64,000 nucleotides of DNA from Fuerstiella sp. (GCA_029247265.1 JAQWLN010000244.1:1-64000), one strand, 5' to 3'; counted from the stretch's first letter, positions 35,300-44,625 are shown. Notes: generated from the letters alone by a model not told the origin. Made by a program: numbers and translations.

Positions 35300-37225
35300 T
35301 CATTCGTTCACAGCGTCCTGATGATAGAACCAACTGACTGGCAGAGATCGAAATCTGCAGGACAGGGCGCCATCTCCCTCGCCGCTGTCCCAGTAACTCA
35401 TGACGGCTCGGTGGCGGTCAAAGACCAAGCTGGTATAGGAATAGGTACGATCAGAATCCGACTCAAGATTCTGCACGTTGTGCCACGAACGTCCCTCATC
35501 GCTGGAAATCGCGGCCGTCAGCGGAGTACGTTTCCCTCCATGACCAGCTCCCGCTTTAAAGGTATTGTTCCAGACCAGTAACAGGTCACCGGTCGCCGGA
35601 ATTCTGCGCAACGTTGCTGGCGCTTCCGGTGCTTTCACACCCAGCGAATGCATGTCCGTCCACGTATCACCACCGTCACTTGAGTAACTGCGGCCGATAT
35701 AACCCAGTTGCGTACGAACGATCATCATCACACGCCCGTCGGACAACTCAATGACCTCCGGTTCCATCGCCCCTCGCTTAGCCGCATCGACGTGTCCGCT
35801 GCAGCCGCGCCAGGTTTGACCACCATCATCCGAAAGATAACAGTGCGACACGAAGTGGTTCACTTTGTGAACATCCGGCGTCGATGCAGCGGGAGCCAGC
35901 AGCCGGCCGGTCGAAAGCTGGACGATGCGGTCGTTATTTACAACATGATAGCCGTCGTCCGCTGTCACCAGCACGGATTCACCGAATGTCATCGTTTCGT
36001 CCATTGAAATCCGAACGAATAAATCCAGGTCGCTCGGGCTGTTCTTTTGCAGATAGAACATTGCAATCTGCCCGCCCGGAAGGCGTCGCAGCGTTACACT
36101 CATGACGTTCATGCCACCCGTATTTTTCTGCAGTACCCGACTGGCGTCCCATGTTCGGCCTCCGTCCACAGACCGTCGCCCCACAATGTGGGCTTTCGCA
36201 AAATCACTGCCGGTCCCCTGAAATTCGGTTGCCGCAAACAGCAACGAACCATCACGCAGTGGCAGCACTGAGCCTTCGGTGTATCGGGGATTTTGTTTTG
36301 TACTGGGGTAAACAACAACAGAAACATCCTCTGCCGGATCCGGGGCCGCGGGCTGCGAAAGAAACAGCAGCGTTTGAGCCGCACGAATTGCGGCATCAGC
36401 ATGGGGGTCGTTCAGCATGTGTGTCAATGTGTCAGCTACGCTGGTGTCCCGAGCATCTCCGGCAAAGGTCGCAGCGTAGGTTCGAACGGCACCGTCTTCA
36501 TTCGTAAGATTTTCTGCGAGTGCCCTTAGCCCCTCCTCGTCGCCCAGAGCAGCCAGTGAGTGATGCAGATAGGCACGCAGCAATTCCTCTTCACACCGAG
36601 GCAGCTCTTTCCGAAGCCGGGGGATGTCGCTGCTGTCGCCAATGCGGCCGAGGATCCAGGCGGCAATCCGCAGTATTTCCGGGTCGTCATGTTGCAGCAT
36701 CGACCTCAGTACGCGCATCGCTTCCGGATTCCCGCAGCGCCCCAGTGCCGCGGCGGCCATCAGCTTCAGTCGCAGATTTTCGTCCTGCTGGAACGCCCGT
36801 CGCATGGCGACACCGTCGCCAATTTCCACGACCTTATACAGACTTTCCGCCGCATGCACGTGACCGTAGTCGTCATCACCCGCCAGAATCGAAAGCATGA
36901 CAGAAGCACGACCGCGCTGTCCGGCTCGAACAAGTTCACGTGAAATACCGCAACGTCGCTGGTCGTCATTCTCGTCCGGGAGTTTTGGTGTTAAGAAGGC
37001 AACCACTTCCTTGCCATAGCCACTCAGAGTCAATCCCTCAGCCGCGTGGATCGACGGCCAGAAATCGTCTCCATGCAGACCACTTCGCAGTACCTTCAGA
37101 CATTGCTGGCGGACGGCGTCGTCAAGGATGATCGAATCACTGGCGCGAGCATCGAACGAAATAGACGCGACGCACATGAACGCTGCGAGACAATATTGTG
37201 AGACCGGCATTGTTTTACATTTCAT
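35300..37225 (-). CDS. Secreted HEAT-repeat and sialidase-like (BNR) protein
   Basis: A 641-residue exported protein; the start at 37225 gives a signal peptide ending DARAS, whereas the longer frame prefixes 32 unlikely residues. About 25-290 is a run of HEAT/PBS-type helical repeats (AAALGRCGNPEAMRVL, AAWILGRIGDSSDIPRL). About 300-640 is a six-bladed sialidase/neuraminidase-like propeller with Asp-box turns VDGGRTWD, DDGGQTWRG, SDGGDTWTD and SDEGRSWHN. Sialidase-family propellers in planctomycetes often act on non-sialic glycans. The catalytic Arg triad could not be assigned with certainty. Confidence 0.82.
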   Translation of the reverse strand: MKCKTMPVSQYCLAAFMCVASISFDARASDSIILDDAVRQQCLKVLRSGLHGDDFWPSIHAAEGLTLSGYGKEVVAFLTPKLPDENDDQRRCGISRELVRAGQRGRASVMLSILAGDDDYGHVHAAESLYKVVEIGDGVAMRRAFQQDENLRLKLMAAAALGRCGNPEAMRVLRSMLQHDDPEILRIAAWILGRIGDSSDIPRLRKELPRCEEELLRAYLHHSLAALGDEEGLRALAENLTNEDGAVRTYAATFAGDARDTSVADTLTHMLNDPHADAAIRAAQTLLFLSQPAAPDPAEDVSVVVYPSTKQNPRYTEGSVLPLRDGSLLFAATEFQGTGSDFAKAHIVGRRSVDGGRTWDASRVLQKNTGGMNVMSVTLRRLPGGQIAMFYLQKNSPSDLDLFVRISMDETMTFGESVLVTADDGYHVVNNDRIVQLSTGRLLAPAASTPDVHKVNHFVSHCYLSDDGGQTWRGCSGHVDAAKRGAMEPEVIELSDGRVMMIVRTQLGYIGRSYSSDGGDTWTDMHSLGVKAPEAPATLRRIPATGDLLLVWNNTFKAGAGHGGKRTPLTAAISSDEGRSWHNVQNLESDSDRTYSYTSLVFDRHRAVMSYWDSGEGDGALSCRFRSLPVSWFYHQDAVNE

Positions 37226-37337
37226 ATTGACAGGAGATTCAGTTGGTTCGCAGTCTGAGTGGGCGTCCTGCCCCGGAACGGTGCATCCGGAAAAGCTCAC
37301 CGACCGCCGCAGCAGTCGCAATCATCAAAGCAGGAAA

Positions 37338-38132
37338 TCACCATGCCGTCCAGCCACCGTCGACCAGAAGATTCTGGCCTGTAATATAGCTGCCGGCATC
37401 ACTGGCAAGTAGCAGCAGGGCTCCATTCAATTCCTGCGGCAGGCCCATACGCCCCATTGGACTTTTCGTCGTCAATCGTTCCACCATTTCGGCCGGCGCT
37501 TTTTCTGAAGGAAACGGTCCCGGGCTCAGACAGTTGACTCGCACGCCGTCCTTGCCCCAGTACACGGCCAAGTGCCGTGTCATATGAATAATGCCTCCCT
37601 TGAGTGCATGATACTGCACCGGACTGGCCACGCAGACGCCGTCATAGGCATCAGGGTACGAACCGACAACGCCATACATCGAACCAACCATCACGACAGA
37701 CCCCGCAGCGCCCCGCGCCACAACGTGGTCGCGCAGGTGGCGAGCCAGCAGAAAATATCCCGTTGCATTTTTCAGATCACTGCTGAATGCGTCAGCCGTA
37801 ACATTGGTCAGATCCATCGCGTGCCCCTGCTGACCGTTGTTGATCAGAATGTCCACGGCTCCTGCAGCATCGACAGCGGCCGTAAAACCCGTGGCAACAG
37901 AATCTTCATCAAGTTGGTCCAACCGGACACCAAAGTGTTCTGCAGTACCGACGCGGGGCAGTCCGTCCGCAATTTCCTGTGCTCGCGACTGCTGGCGACT
38001 GCCTACAACAACGGTCGCTCCCGCTTCCGCCAGCGCGCGACAGAAAGATCGTCCAAGGTGACCGGACCCACCTGTGATCAATGCAACTTTGCCGCTGAGA
38101 TCGAACAATTGCTGAACCGTCGAATCGGTCAT
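37338..38132 (-). CDS. Short-chain dehydrogenase/reductase
   Basis: A classical SDR of 264 residues. The cofactor site is VALITGGSGHLGRSFC (TGxxxxxG pattern), NNG-type structural motif is LINNGQQG, the catalytic Ser region is VVMVGSMYG, and the catalytic Tyr/Lys is in YHALKGGIIH (YxxxK). The C-terminus ends YITGQNLLVDGGWTAW, the typical SDR end. Its ATG overlaps the stop of the upstream Gfo/Idh gene by 4 bp, giving the start at 38132 and translational coupling. The pair suggests successive oxidation or reduction of a sugar or sugar acid; the substrate is not readable from the sequence. Confidence 0.9.
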   Translation of the reverse strand: MTDSTVQQLFDLSGKVALITGGSGHLGRSFCRALAEAGATVVVGSRQQSRAQEIADGLPRVGTAEHFGVRLDQLDEDSVATGFTAAVDAAGAVDILINNGQQGHAMDLTNVTADAFSSDLKNATGYFLLARHLRDHVVARGAAGSVVMVGSMYGVVGSYPDAYDGVCVASPVQYHALKGGIIHMTRHLAVYWGKDGVRVNCLSPGPFPSEKAPAEMVERLTTKSPMGRMGLPQELNGALLLLASDAGSYITGQNLLVDGGWTAW

Positions 38133-39115
38133 ATCTGCATCCACTTTCCTGTTTTGACAGACTCCAGAGCGGCAAGATTCACCTTCAGAGTCTGCAGCGA
38201 CTCGTCGAGCGTGCAGGCGGACGCCGCCGTGCCATCCATTTGATCGAGAAACGCATTGGCCTGGCTGACGAAAAGATCGTCGCGTTCCAGCGTGAATTCG
38301 TTCTCCACATGCCACACACCGCCGGGCTCGCTTGATGTAAGCCAGCGATGCCTATGCCCTTCGAACCGCACAGCTCCACGTTCACAAACGACCGTCAGCC
38401 GGGATTCACTTACGGCCTGATGCTGATTCATGCTGAATGAACCCAGCACTCCTCCGTGACGAGTGACAACGTGTACGGTGTCTTCCACATCAACGCCTGC
38501 CAAAACACAGTGCGCGGCATCGGCCACCAGACGGGTGACCGGCCCCACGATCCATTCAGCGGCGTTCATCACGTGAGTTAGCGCGTCCTGAATGGCGCCA
38601 CCACCGGTTTCATGCTTCGTATAGTAGATTTCCCGATACGCCGGGCGGTAGAAAGGAAAATGCTGCCCTCCCGTGTACACAATCTGGACCGGTCGTCCGA
38701 AGTCTCCGCTGGCCAGAGCACGCTTCATCGCCACCAGCGCCGGATGTTGTCTCATCACGTAGGCAACACTGACAGAGGCTTGATGGGCGTTGGTCGCCAG
38801 TTGCAGGTCCGAGATCCCGTCCATCGAAATGCTAAGCGGCTTTTCAATCAACGTTGCCAACCGGCGTTCCACCAGCCGCTGTGCCATCGGCACGTGCAGC
38901 TGAGCAGGTGTACAGATCACAGCACCGTCAAAGTGGGCGTCTAATGCATCATCCAATGACGCGAACGATGACTGCAGAGCGTACGAATCGGTAATTCGCT
39001 GCCTTAGCTCTTTATTCGTTTCGCACAGAACGACGTCAGTCCGCGCCGTTTTCTGAAAACACCGCACGTGGCGTTCACCAATGGACCCGCCACCAATGAC
39101 AAGAATCTTCTTCAT
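38129..39115 (-). CDS. Gfo/Idh/MocA family oxidoreductase
   Basis: A 328-residue NAD(P)-dependent oxidoreductase. The Rossmann opening is ILVIGGGSIGERHVRCF; the EKPLS motif with catalytic Lys lies near residue 92; TGGGAIQDALTHVMN carries the DxxxH-type active-site pattern of the family. It is translationally coupled to the downstream SDR (ATGA overlap at 38129-38132). It belongs to a different branch from the copy beside lpxA, judging by the active-site segment. Likely catabolic sugar or nucleotide-sugar metabolism. Confidence 0.87.
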   Translation of the reverse strand: MKKILVIGGGSIGERHVRCFQKTARTDVVLCETNKELRQRITDSYALQSSFASLDDALDAHFDGAVICTPAQLHVPMAQRLVERRLATLIEKPLSISMDGISDLQLATNAHQASVSVAYVMRQHPALVAMKRALASGDFGRPVQIVYTGGQHFPFYRPAYREIYYTKHETGGGAIQDALTHVMNAAEWIVGPVTRLVADAAHCVLAGVDVEDTVHVVTRHGGVLGSFSMNQHQAVSESRLTVVCERGAVRFEGHRHRWLTSSEPGGVWHVENEFTLERDDLFVSQANAFLDQMDGTAASACTLDESLQTLKVNLAALESVKTGKWMQI

Positions 39116-39684
39116 TTAGGTTTCCAGTATTCCTGCTTTGCCGAATCCGGCAGGGCACCATCGGGCTGAGTCATCCTGAGGAACAACATATTGATGAGCA
39201 ATACTGCCACAGGGAACTCCGGGTTTCGCCCGCAGGCAATTCACCAAAGCATTGACTCAGGAATTTTGTTCTTTGATGCACGTAATCTCACGAAGTCTGG
39301 AGAATCCCGTCGTATTCGGCAAACGATGCGACAACATAAGGAGGGTATGGGGTTGATGGCAGTGAGGAATGTCCGGCGAGCCTGTCATATTTTGGACTTC
39401 AGGCAGATTTTAGTCCCGTTCAGGGAAATTGTCATGGAAACTGAAATATTTGCCAGACGCCGGCCATCTCTATCCGGATGCACTCGACTTGAGCAGCGAT
39501 CGGTCACAAAGTGACGTCGCCAGGACGTGAACACAACGACGTATGGTGCTGGTACACTTAAACGGCGATGGCACATTTGACTCGGGTCAAGTGCGTCAAC
39601 ACGATCGAGCGGCCATAGTGGTGGCTCGAATCCCGAATTGAATCGAAGTCATGTGATTAAGACATCACATCAGGAGACCCGCGG
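39116..39684. other. Divergent intergenic region, 569 bp
   Basis: Separates the Gfo/Idh-SDR operon from a plus-strand secreted protein. A plus-strand frame at 39194-39514 is open but shows no family. An inverted repeat ATGTGAT/ATCACAT (39651-39657, 39664-39670) sits immediately upstream of the AGGAGA ribosome binding site of the next gene and could be an operator or mRNA hairpin. Confidence 0.4.
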
Positions 39685-40209
39685 ATGAAATTGTTTCGTA
39701 ATCTGATTTGCCTGACGCTGATTGCCGTTGTCGCCGGCGGTGCTGTTGCCGACGAGAAGAAAAAGAAGGGCAAACGCAAGAAAAATGCCAACGTCCCGAC
39801 AGCCACGCAGCGGTTTGTCAAGGACATGGATCTAAGTGGCGAACAGAAGGAAAAGATTGCTGCCATCGACAAGCAGTTCGCCGCAAAATTCAAGGAACTG
39901 TCAGCAAAGCGGAAGGAAATCCTGACGGACGATCAGAGAGCCGCTCAGCGTGATGCCCAGAAAGCGGCGAAGGCGGCTGGCAAGACCGGTGCGGAGGCTC
40001 GCAAGGCTGTGACGGACGCTGTCAAGCTGACGGACGAACAGAATGCTGCTATGGAAGCACACTCCAAAGTTCAGCAGGGACTCAGCCGCGAGGTCATCGC
40101 CGCTCTGAGAAAGGTGCTGACAGCAGAACAGCAGGAAAAACTTCCTAAGCCCCGAAATGCTGGCAGCCGAAAGGGCAAGAGTAATAAGAAAAAGAAAGAT
40201 TCTGAGTAA
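39685..40209 (+). CDS. Secreted Lys-rich helical protein
   Basis: A 174-residue exported protein with a Sec signal (about 1-22, AVVAGGAVAD). The mature part is very basic at both ends (KKKKGKRKK after the signal, SNKKKKDSE at the C-terminus) and helical in the middle. LSGEQKEKIAAIDKQF and LTDEQNAAMEAH repeat an LT/LS-x-EQ pattern reminiscent of Spy/CpxP-type periplasmic chaperones. AGGAGA lies upstream of the ATG and a strong terminator follows. A chaperone or nucleic-acid/polyanion-binding role is conceivable; neither is demonstrated. Confidence 0.72.
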   Translation: MKLFRNLICLTLIAVVAGGAVADEKKKKGKRKKNANVPTATQRFVKDMDLSGEQKEKIAAIDKQFAAKFKELSAKRKEILTDDQRAAQRDAQKAAKAAGKTGAEARKAVTDAVKLTDEQNAAMEAHSKVQQGLSREVIAALRKVLTAEQQEKLPKPRNAGSRKGKSNKKKKDSE

Positions 40210-40253
40210 CGGGGAGTCCGTTCACACACGGCACTGTCCGGCGTCACAGCAAT

Positions 40254-40290
40254 GCCTCGCATTATTTCACGATAATGCGGGGCTATTTTT
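40254..40290 (+). terminator. Rho-independent terminator
   Basis: A 12-bp stem with one mismatch-type pair (GCCTCGCATTAT, 40254-40265, with ATAATGCGGGGC, 40272-40283), a 6-nt loop, then TATTTTT. It ends the plus-strand secreted-protein gene and lies just before the convergent der stop. Confidence 0.88.
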
Positions 40291-40319
40291 ATTCGGTAGC
40301 AGTAGGGTAGAGTACTCTG

Positions 40320-41780
40320 TTATTCCGTAACATTGTCGTCCGCTGACTCCGCCGAAGCAGAAGCATCTGCGAGACCTTTTGATTCTGCGTCAAGTTCTTC
40401 CGCAGGTCGCAACTGAATATCCGGCAGGTCCTTGTCCAGATCTTCGTCGCTGCGGGAACGCATGATCATGCGGATCGGGACTTCGTGAAATGGTGACACT
40501 TCACGAAGAAAACCCAGTAGATATCGTTTCCACGATTCATCAAACAATTTGGGTTCATTGCATTTGACGACAATTGTGGGCGGGGCCGTAGCCACCTGCG
40601 TGGCATAATAAATCTTTGGCCGCTTGTTCTTGCGATGGGCCGGTGGGTTCTTTTGTACGGCCGCTTTCACCGCCCGGTTTAACTTGCCGGTACCCATTCT
40701 GACCTGAGCCTGTTTATAGACCGTTTGTGTGAGGTTTATCAGTTGCCGAATGTTGCGACCGTCTTTGGCTGTCAGCACGGCGATAGGCACGTGACGCATC
40801 GAGGCAAACGAGCTGACGAGATACTCGCCCCATCGCTCGATCGTCATCTCCTCTTCCTGTGCAAGGTCCCATTTGTTGACCACAAAGATACAGGGCTTGT
40901 GGTGTTTTGAAATCTCCTCAACAAGCTGCTTGTCGACCCGGGAAACCGTCTGAGTCGCATCAAAAAACATCAACACCACGTCAGCCCGTCGAATACTCTT
41001 TTGGGCTCGCACCAAACCATAGAATTCGATGTTGTTTTCGAGGCTCTTACGTTTCCGAACTCCGGGAGTGTCAATGGCCACAAAGGAGCGACCGTCAACG
41101 TCAAAACGAATATCGATGCTGTCGCGAGTTGTTCCCGCAATCTCACTGACAATCACCCGTTCCGATTCAGCCAGCTGATTAATGAACGTGCTTTTCCCGA
41201 CGTTTCGTCGCCCGACGATCGCCAGACGCATTTCCGGGGGTTCGAACAGAGTCGCTCCTTCCTCTGTCTCATCGTCACCGGCTTTGGGCAGTTGCTCTGC
41301 GATTGCCTTCAACAACTCAGCACGATTACGATTGCCCTTCACACTGGTCACAACCTGAGGCAGACTCGCCAGCCGCAAGAAGCTGCCAGCTTCGACGTCC
41401 AGTCGCGACGAGTCGCACTTATTGACGACCATCAGCATCGGTTTTTCGATGCGACGCAGACGCTCGGCAACCTCCTTATCCAGCGGCGTAATGCCGGCCT
41501 TTGCGTCCACAACAAACAGCAGTAGATCGCACTCAGCCAGTCCCACATCGATCTGCCGTTCAATGTCATCCGACAGGTCGTCACTGTCCACGATGCCGAT
41601 ACCACCAGTATCAACCAGTTCGAAATACCGGTCCATTTCGTGCATCATCCACGTCACTCGGTCACGTGTGACGCCCGCTGTGGGATCCACCACTGACAGC
41701 AACTTGCCCGCCATCCAGTTCAGCAGCGAGCTTTTCCCCACGTTTGGACGACCGACAATCGCCACTTTGGGAATACCCAT
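40320..41780 (-). CDS. der: Ribosome-assembly GTPase Der (EngA)
   Basis: Tandem-GTPase protein needed for 50S subunit maturation. From the ATG at 41780 it has 486 residues, the family size. G domain 1 starts at once with VAIVGRPNVGKSSLLNW and has DTGGIG; NKCD follows. G domain 2 has LAIVGRRNVGKSTFINQ, DTPGVRKR and NKWD. The C-terminal KH-like domain follows (KNPPAHRKNKRPKIYYATQ region). A longer frame from 41945 adds 55 residues without similarity and is rejected. Monocistronic as far as can be seen. Confidence 0.96.
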   Translation of the reverse strand: MGIPKVAIVGRPNVGKSSLLNWMAGKLLSVVDPTAGVTRDRVTWMMHEMDRYFELVDTGGIGIVDSDDLSDDIERQIDVGLAECDLLLFVVDAKAGITPLDKEVAERLRRIEKPMLMVVNKCDSSRLDVEAGSFLRLASLPQVVTSVKGNRNRAELLKAIAEQLPKAGDDETEEGATLFEPPEMRLAIVGRRNVGKSTFINQLAESERVIVSEIAGTTRDSIDIRFDVDGRSFVAIDTPGVRKRKSLENNIEFYGLVRAQKSIRRADVVLMFFDATQTVSRVDKQLVEEISKHHKPCIFVVNKWDLAQEEEMTIERWGEYLVSSFASMRHVPIAVLTAKDGRNIRQLINLTQTVYKQAQVRMGTGKLNRAVKAAVQKNPPAHRKNKRPKIYYATQVATAPPTIVVKCNEPKLFDESWKRYLLGFLREVSPFHEVPIRMIMRSRSDEDLDKDLPDIQLRPAEELDAESKGLADASASAESADDNVTE

Positions 41781-42159
41781 GATGCTGAAACCTCGTTCTG
41801 AAAAGGAGACCTTGGCCTCGGACGATGCGAGCTGACGCTCAAAACACCGGGCTTTCCTGCTGCGGACGACACAGCTGTGCAACACGACCGCAGGTGACTG
41901 ACCGAAAACACTCAGTCCAACCCGGCAACAGGCGTTTTCAGGCAACTCACCAAGTGTGTGGAAAACGCCGAACAGCCGGGCAGATTACACAGCCAGCAGC
42001 AGAATCGTTAGAGAGAAGACGTCATTTCCGATGAGTTGTTCGTGATTCTCACGCGAATCGCATGATGAATTTGGCAGCAGCGGGATTGGAACAGGGGTGC
42101 GGCAATCGGTACGCTGATACGCCGTGCATCGGACGATCGTTCTCATGGGGAGTCATTTC
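41781..42159. other. Divergent intergenic region
   Basis: About 380 bp between der (minus) and a small lipoprotein (plus). No gene recognised. GGGGAG at 42146-42151 is the likely ribosome binding site for a GTG start at 42160. Confidence 0.4.
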
Positions 42160-42567
42160 GTGCAGCGACAGTCAGTTTTGATTTCAGGGATCGGGTGGGC
42201 ACTGATCGTCAGTGCGGGCTGTGGTGCGAACGACGGACCGACTCGACTGCCACTGTCACGTGTGGTGTCATTGGTAGACATTGCTGAGAATCTGCAGGGA
42301 ACTGTTTCGCTGATGCCAGAGGGCGACACCAGGGGCCCCGCGGCGAACGGTATTATCCAAGATGGATCGTACCAATTTACAGCAGAAGACGGACCGGTCA
42401 CGGGAGAGCATCGTGTGTTGATCGACGTTGAACCACCTCAAGGAAAAATGGACGATGCAGCACAGCAGTCTCAGCTGCAGTGGAAATTCGAATTTCACAT
42501 CACCGTACCGTCGGAGCCTCCTTATGAGCGTGACTTTCCTCTGGTTCGGGACGTCGAAAACGAGTAG
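42160..42567 (+). CDS. Small lipoprotein paired with DUF1559 gene
   Basis: A 135-residue predicted lipoprotein: hydrophobic signal and lipobox ALIVSAGC, then a beta-rich body ([33 protein letters not shown]). It resembles the lipoprotein at 33461 in layout: a small beta-sandwich-like domain with a GxxxL...P pattern and a DUF1559 neighbour. The GTG at 42160 is chosen because GGGGAG lies seven bases upstream; an upstream GTG at 42124 and ATG at 42145 lack such a site. It precedes, rather than follows, its DUF1559 gene. Confidence 0.68.
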   Translation: MQRQSVLISGIGWALIVSAGCGANDGPTRLPLSRVVSLVDIAENLQGTVSLMPEGDTRGPAANGIIQDGSYQFTAEDGPVTGEHRVLIDVEPPQGKMDDAAQQSQLQWKFEFHITVPSEPPYERDFPLVRDVENE

Positions 42568-42586
42568 TTCTTGCGGAGACCGCGTT

Positions 42587-43497
42587 TTGCTTACAGCCTG
42601 CGGCAACCGCGCGCGTCACCGTAGTTTCACTTTGATCGAACTGCTGGTGGTAATCGCCGTCATCGGAATTCTGGTTTCACTGCTTCTGCCGGCCGTTCAG
42701 CAGGCACGATCCGCCGCCAGGCGAACACAGTGCAAAAACAATCTGAAACAGATCGGACTGGCGTTTCACAACTATCACGACGTGCACAATGTCTTGCCTA
42801 TGGGCAGCAGCCACCATTCTCCCGCCGATGGTGCGTGGGGCATGATGGCTCACGTCCTGCCGTACCTTGAACTGGGCAGCACGTACCAGCTGATCGATTT
42901 TGAAAGCAGCGGTTGTTGCACGGCCGTCAAACTTCTGCAGAATGCCACGCCCCCGAAGCCTGCCCCATCATCGAATCCGATCAACGTTTTCTACTGTTCG
43001 GACGATTTCAACTCAAACAACCGACTGTTGAGCGGCCCACCGGTCCCCATCCCAACTCATACGATTGTGGCCTGCTGTTTCCGGGCGACTACATGGGAGT
43101 GAGCGGCGATGCAGAAGGCAACCCAAGCTGTTCAGGGACCGTCAACGGAAATGGAACGTTTTACTCTCTGAGTAAGTCTCGATTCCGCGATTTCACTGAC
43201 GGAATGTCGCAAACCATGATTATCGGCGAACGCGGAATTCCGAGCGATTACGGGTGGGGCTGGTACCTGTGCGGCGGCACGGAGTGCGAACATTACATCA
43301 GTACGGAACGAGGACTAAGCGCGGGGAAAAATGTGCCTTCCTGGCAGGGGACACTGAGGCGTTTCTGGAGCTGGCACCATGGCGGGGCGCACTTCATTAT
43401 GGGCGATGGTTCCGTTCAATTCTTTAGTTACAACATGGATTTCCACACGTACCAGAATCTGTCCACACGCGGCGGTGGCGAAGTTGTTTCCTTTTAG
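42587..43497 (+). pseudogene. DUF1559 pseudopilin-like gene with frameshift
   Basis: The first frame (to 43102) has [15 protein letters not shown] and [18 protein letters not shown], then FHNYHDVHN, and fades after [10 protein letters not shown]. The rest, from about [16 protein letters not shown] to GGGEVVSF at 43497, is in another frame and includes RDFTDGMSQTMIIGERG and WHHGGAHFIMGDGS. The switch lies between about 43037 and 43065, where a one-base deletion in the GGTCCCCATCCC stretch would explain it. A TTG at 42587 with GGAG upstream is a plausible start; an ATG at 42524 is the alternative. Either a real frameshift mutation or a homopolymer sequencing error. Confidence 0.7.
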
Positions 43498-43528
43498 ACG
43501 CAACTTACCTTAGATCGTGCAACGCACT

Positions 43529-43601
43529 GGCTCGTGACAGTCATAAAACCGCAACCAAACCCCGTCCTTCGCGGCCACAAGTCAACTTAATACGCTGTAG
43601 G
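43529..43601 (+). repeat. Dispersed ~75-bp repeat, copy 1
   Basis: Begins GGCTCGTG and contains TTCGCGGCCACAAGTCA and CGCTGTAG. Middle segment divergent from the other copies. Confidence 0.7.
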
Positions 43602-43625
43602 CGCAGTTAAACACAAGTGGTTTCA

Positions 43626-43650
43626 ATACAAGCACGCAGCGCGCGAGTGA
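43626..43650 (+). repeat. Second repeat family, copy A
   Basis: ATACAAGCACGCAGCGCG followed by CGAGTGA. Forms an imperfect inverted repeat with the copy at 43675-43719 across about 25 bases, so the pair could fold as a long hairpin. Confidence 0.7.
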
Positions 43651-43674
43651 CCCATCTTGTTTTTCGATGCGTTT

Positions 43675-43719
43675 GATTCACTCGGTCGCGCTGCGTGCTT
43701 GTATTTTGGGGTTGTGAAT
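43675..43719 (-). repeat. Second repeat family, copy B
   Basis: Reverse-strand copy, longer than copy A: on the minus strand it reads ATTCACAACCCCAAAATAC, then AAGCACGCAGCGCG and CGAGTGA. Confidence 0.7.
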
Positions 43720-43761
43720 CCAGACCCAGCGCAGATGTTCAAAAACATGTCGCACGATACA

Positions 43762-43837
43762 GGCTCGTGGGACGCCCACACTACAGTCCGGAAAGCGTCA
43801 TTCGCGGCCGTGACTCAGTGTAAGTACGCTATAGCTT
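43762..43837 (+). repeat. Dispersed ~75-bp repeat, copy 2
   Basis: GGCTCGTGGGACGCCCACA at the left end is identical, on the opposite strand, to the copy at 48168-48242; then GGAAAGCGTC and TTCGCGGCC follow in the same order. Confidence 0.8.
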
Positions 43838-44471
43838 CCGTCAGGCCAATTATCGGCTGATAGATGCATACGTTCGCGACATTGTCCAAACTCAGCAGTG
43901 CTGCCGGGATTCGTCGCAGATGGACTGAATCTGTTCAAAGATGCCCCCGGCGGGTTGATTCATGCAGAGACCTCCGCGGATGTCTTTTCATATTCTGCAC
44001 GAGCCAACGCTGCTCTGTCGTGATGGGCTTGTCGATCAATGCCTAGGTGTTCGACCTCGGCGTCCGGCAGGACGCAGCCGAGGGATTCGAGCAGCTCAAG
44101 GCCGCGTTGTCGGTCGGTCTCAGCCCCGGGTTTCGTCTAAGATGTTGGCGGGCTCGGGTATACGTGCTTCGTGAACGACGGGCGAGGATTCCTGAACTCG
44201 TCAGCAGACGTTGGACTGCTCGTATTCTGCCAAGGCAAAACGACTGCCGCAACACGTGTACGGACGTTCAGTGCCGGGGCATACAACTGTAATCCCGTGA
44301 TACCATCCTGTCGCAATCACAGGCATGTTTCTCGCGCTGCTGAAGTCAGGGAACTGACCTTTGTACGTTCGATGACTTCAGCCGCCAAAACCCCGCCGCG
44401 CGTCATACGCACATTTCTGGAATTGGGGCGTGGTATGATCGACGACAAATTGATGACATTCGTAGCAGTGT

Positions 44472-44510
44472 ATTCATAACCCCAAAACACGAGCACAACG
44501 CGCGAGCGAA
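44472..44510 (+). repeat. Second repeat family, copy C
   Basis: ATTCATAACCCCAAAACAC followed by GAGCACAACGCGCGAGCGA, matching copy B on the opposite strand. Copies B and C therefore bound about 750 bp in inverted orientation. Confidence 0.6.
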
Positions 44511-44625
44511 CACAACGCGTGGAAAAACCAGAGTGGCAACTCACTTGCTGGCGCTAAGTGATTGGTATTGAAACCCATCGTCGTCGTCTGCAGTCGTTCT
44601 GCCCGTGGGTCAAAACCATGCTGCT

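Larger units (their letters stand above)
43498..44625. other. Gene-poor, repeat-rich island
   Basis: About 1.1 kb with no recognisable coding sequence. It contains two copies of the roughly 75-bp dispersed repeat (43529, 43762), an inverted pair of a second repeat (43626 and 43675) and a third copy of the latter at 44472 in opposite orientation to 43675. Short open frames at 43864-44046, 44047-44292 and 44171-44479 have no family resemblance. The interval 43720-44471 may be the decayed interior of a mobile element, but no transposase motif is visible. Confidence 0.55.

Noticed and set aside
39194-39514. Possible small plus-strand gene
   Set aside because: Open for about 106 codons but no family, no good ribosome binding site and unremarkable composition; left as part of the gap.
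39550-39684. Candidate tRNA around GGCTCGAATCCC
   Set aside because: The T-arm-like string is not supported by acceptor, D or anticodon stems.
44171-44479. Plus-strand frame in the repeat island
   Set aside because: No transposase or other motif; no ribosome binding site.
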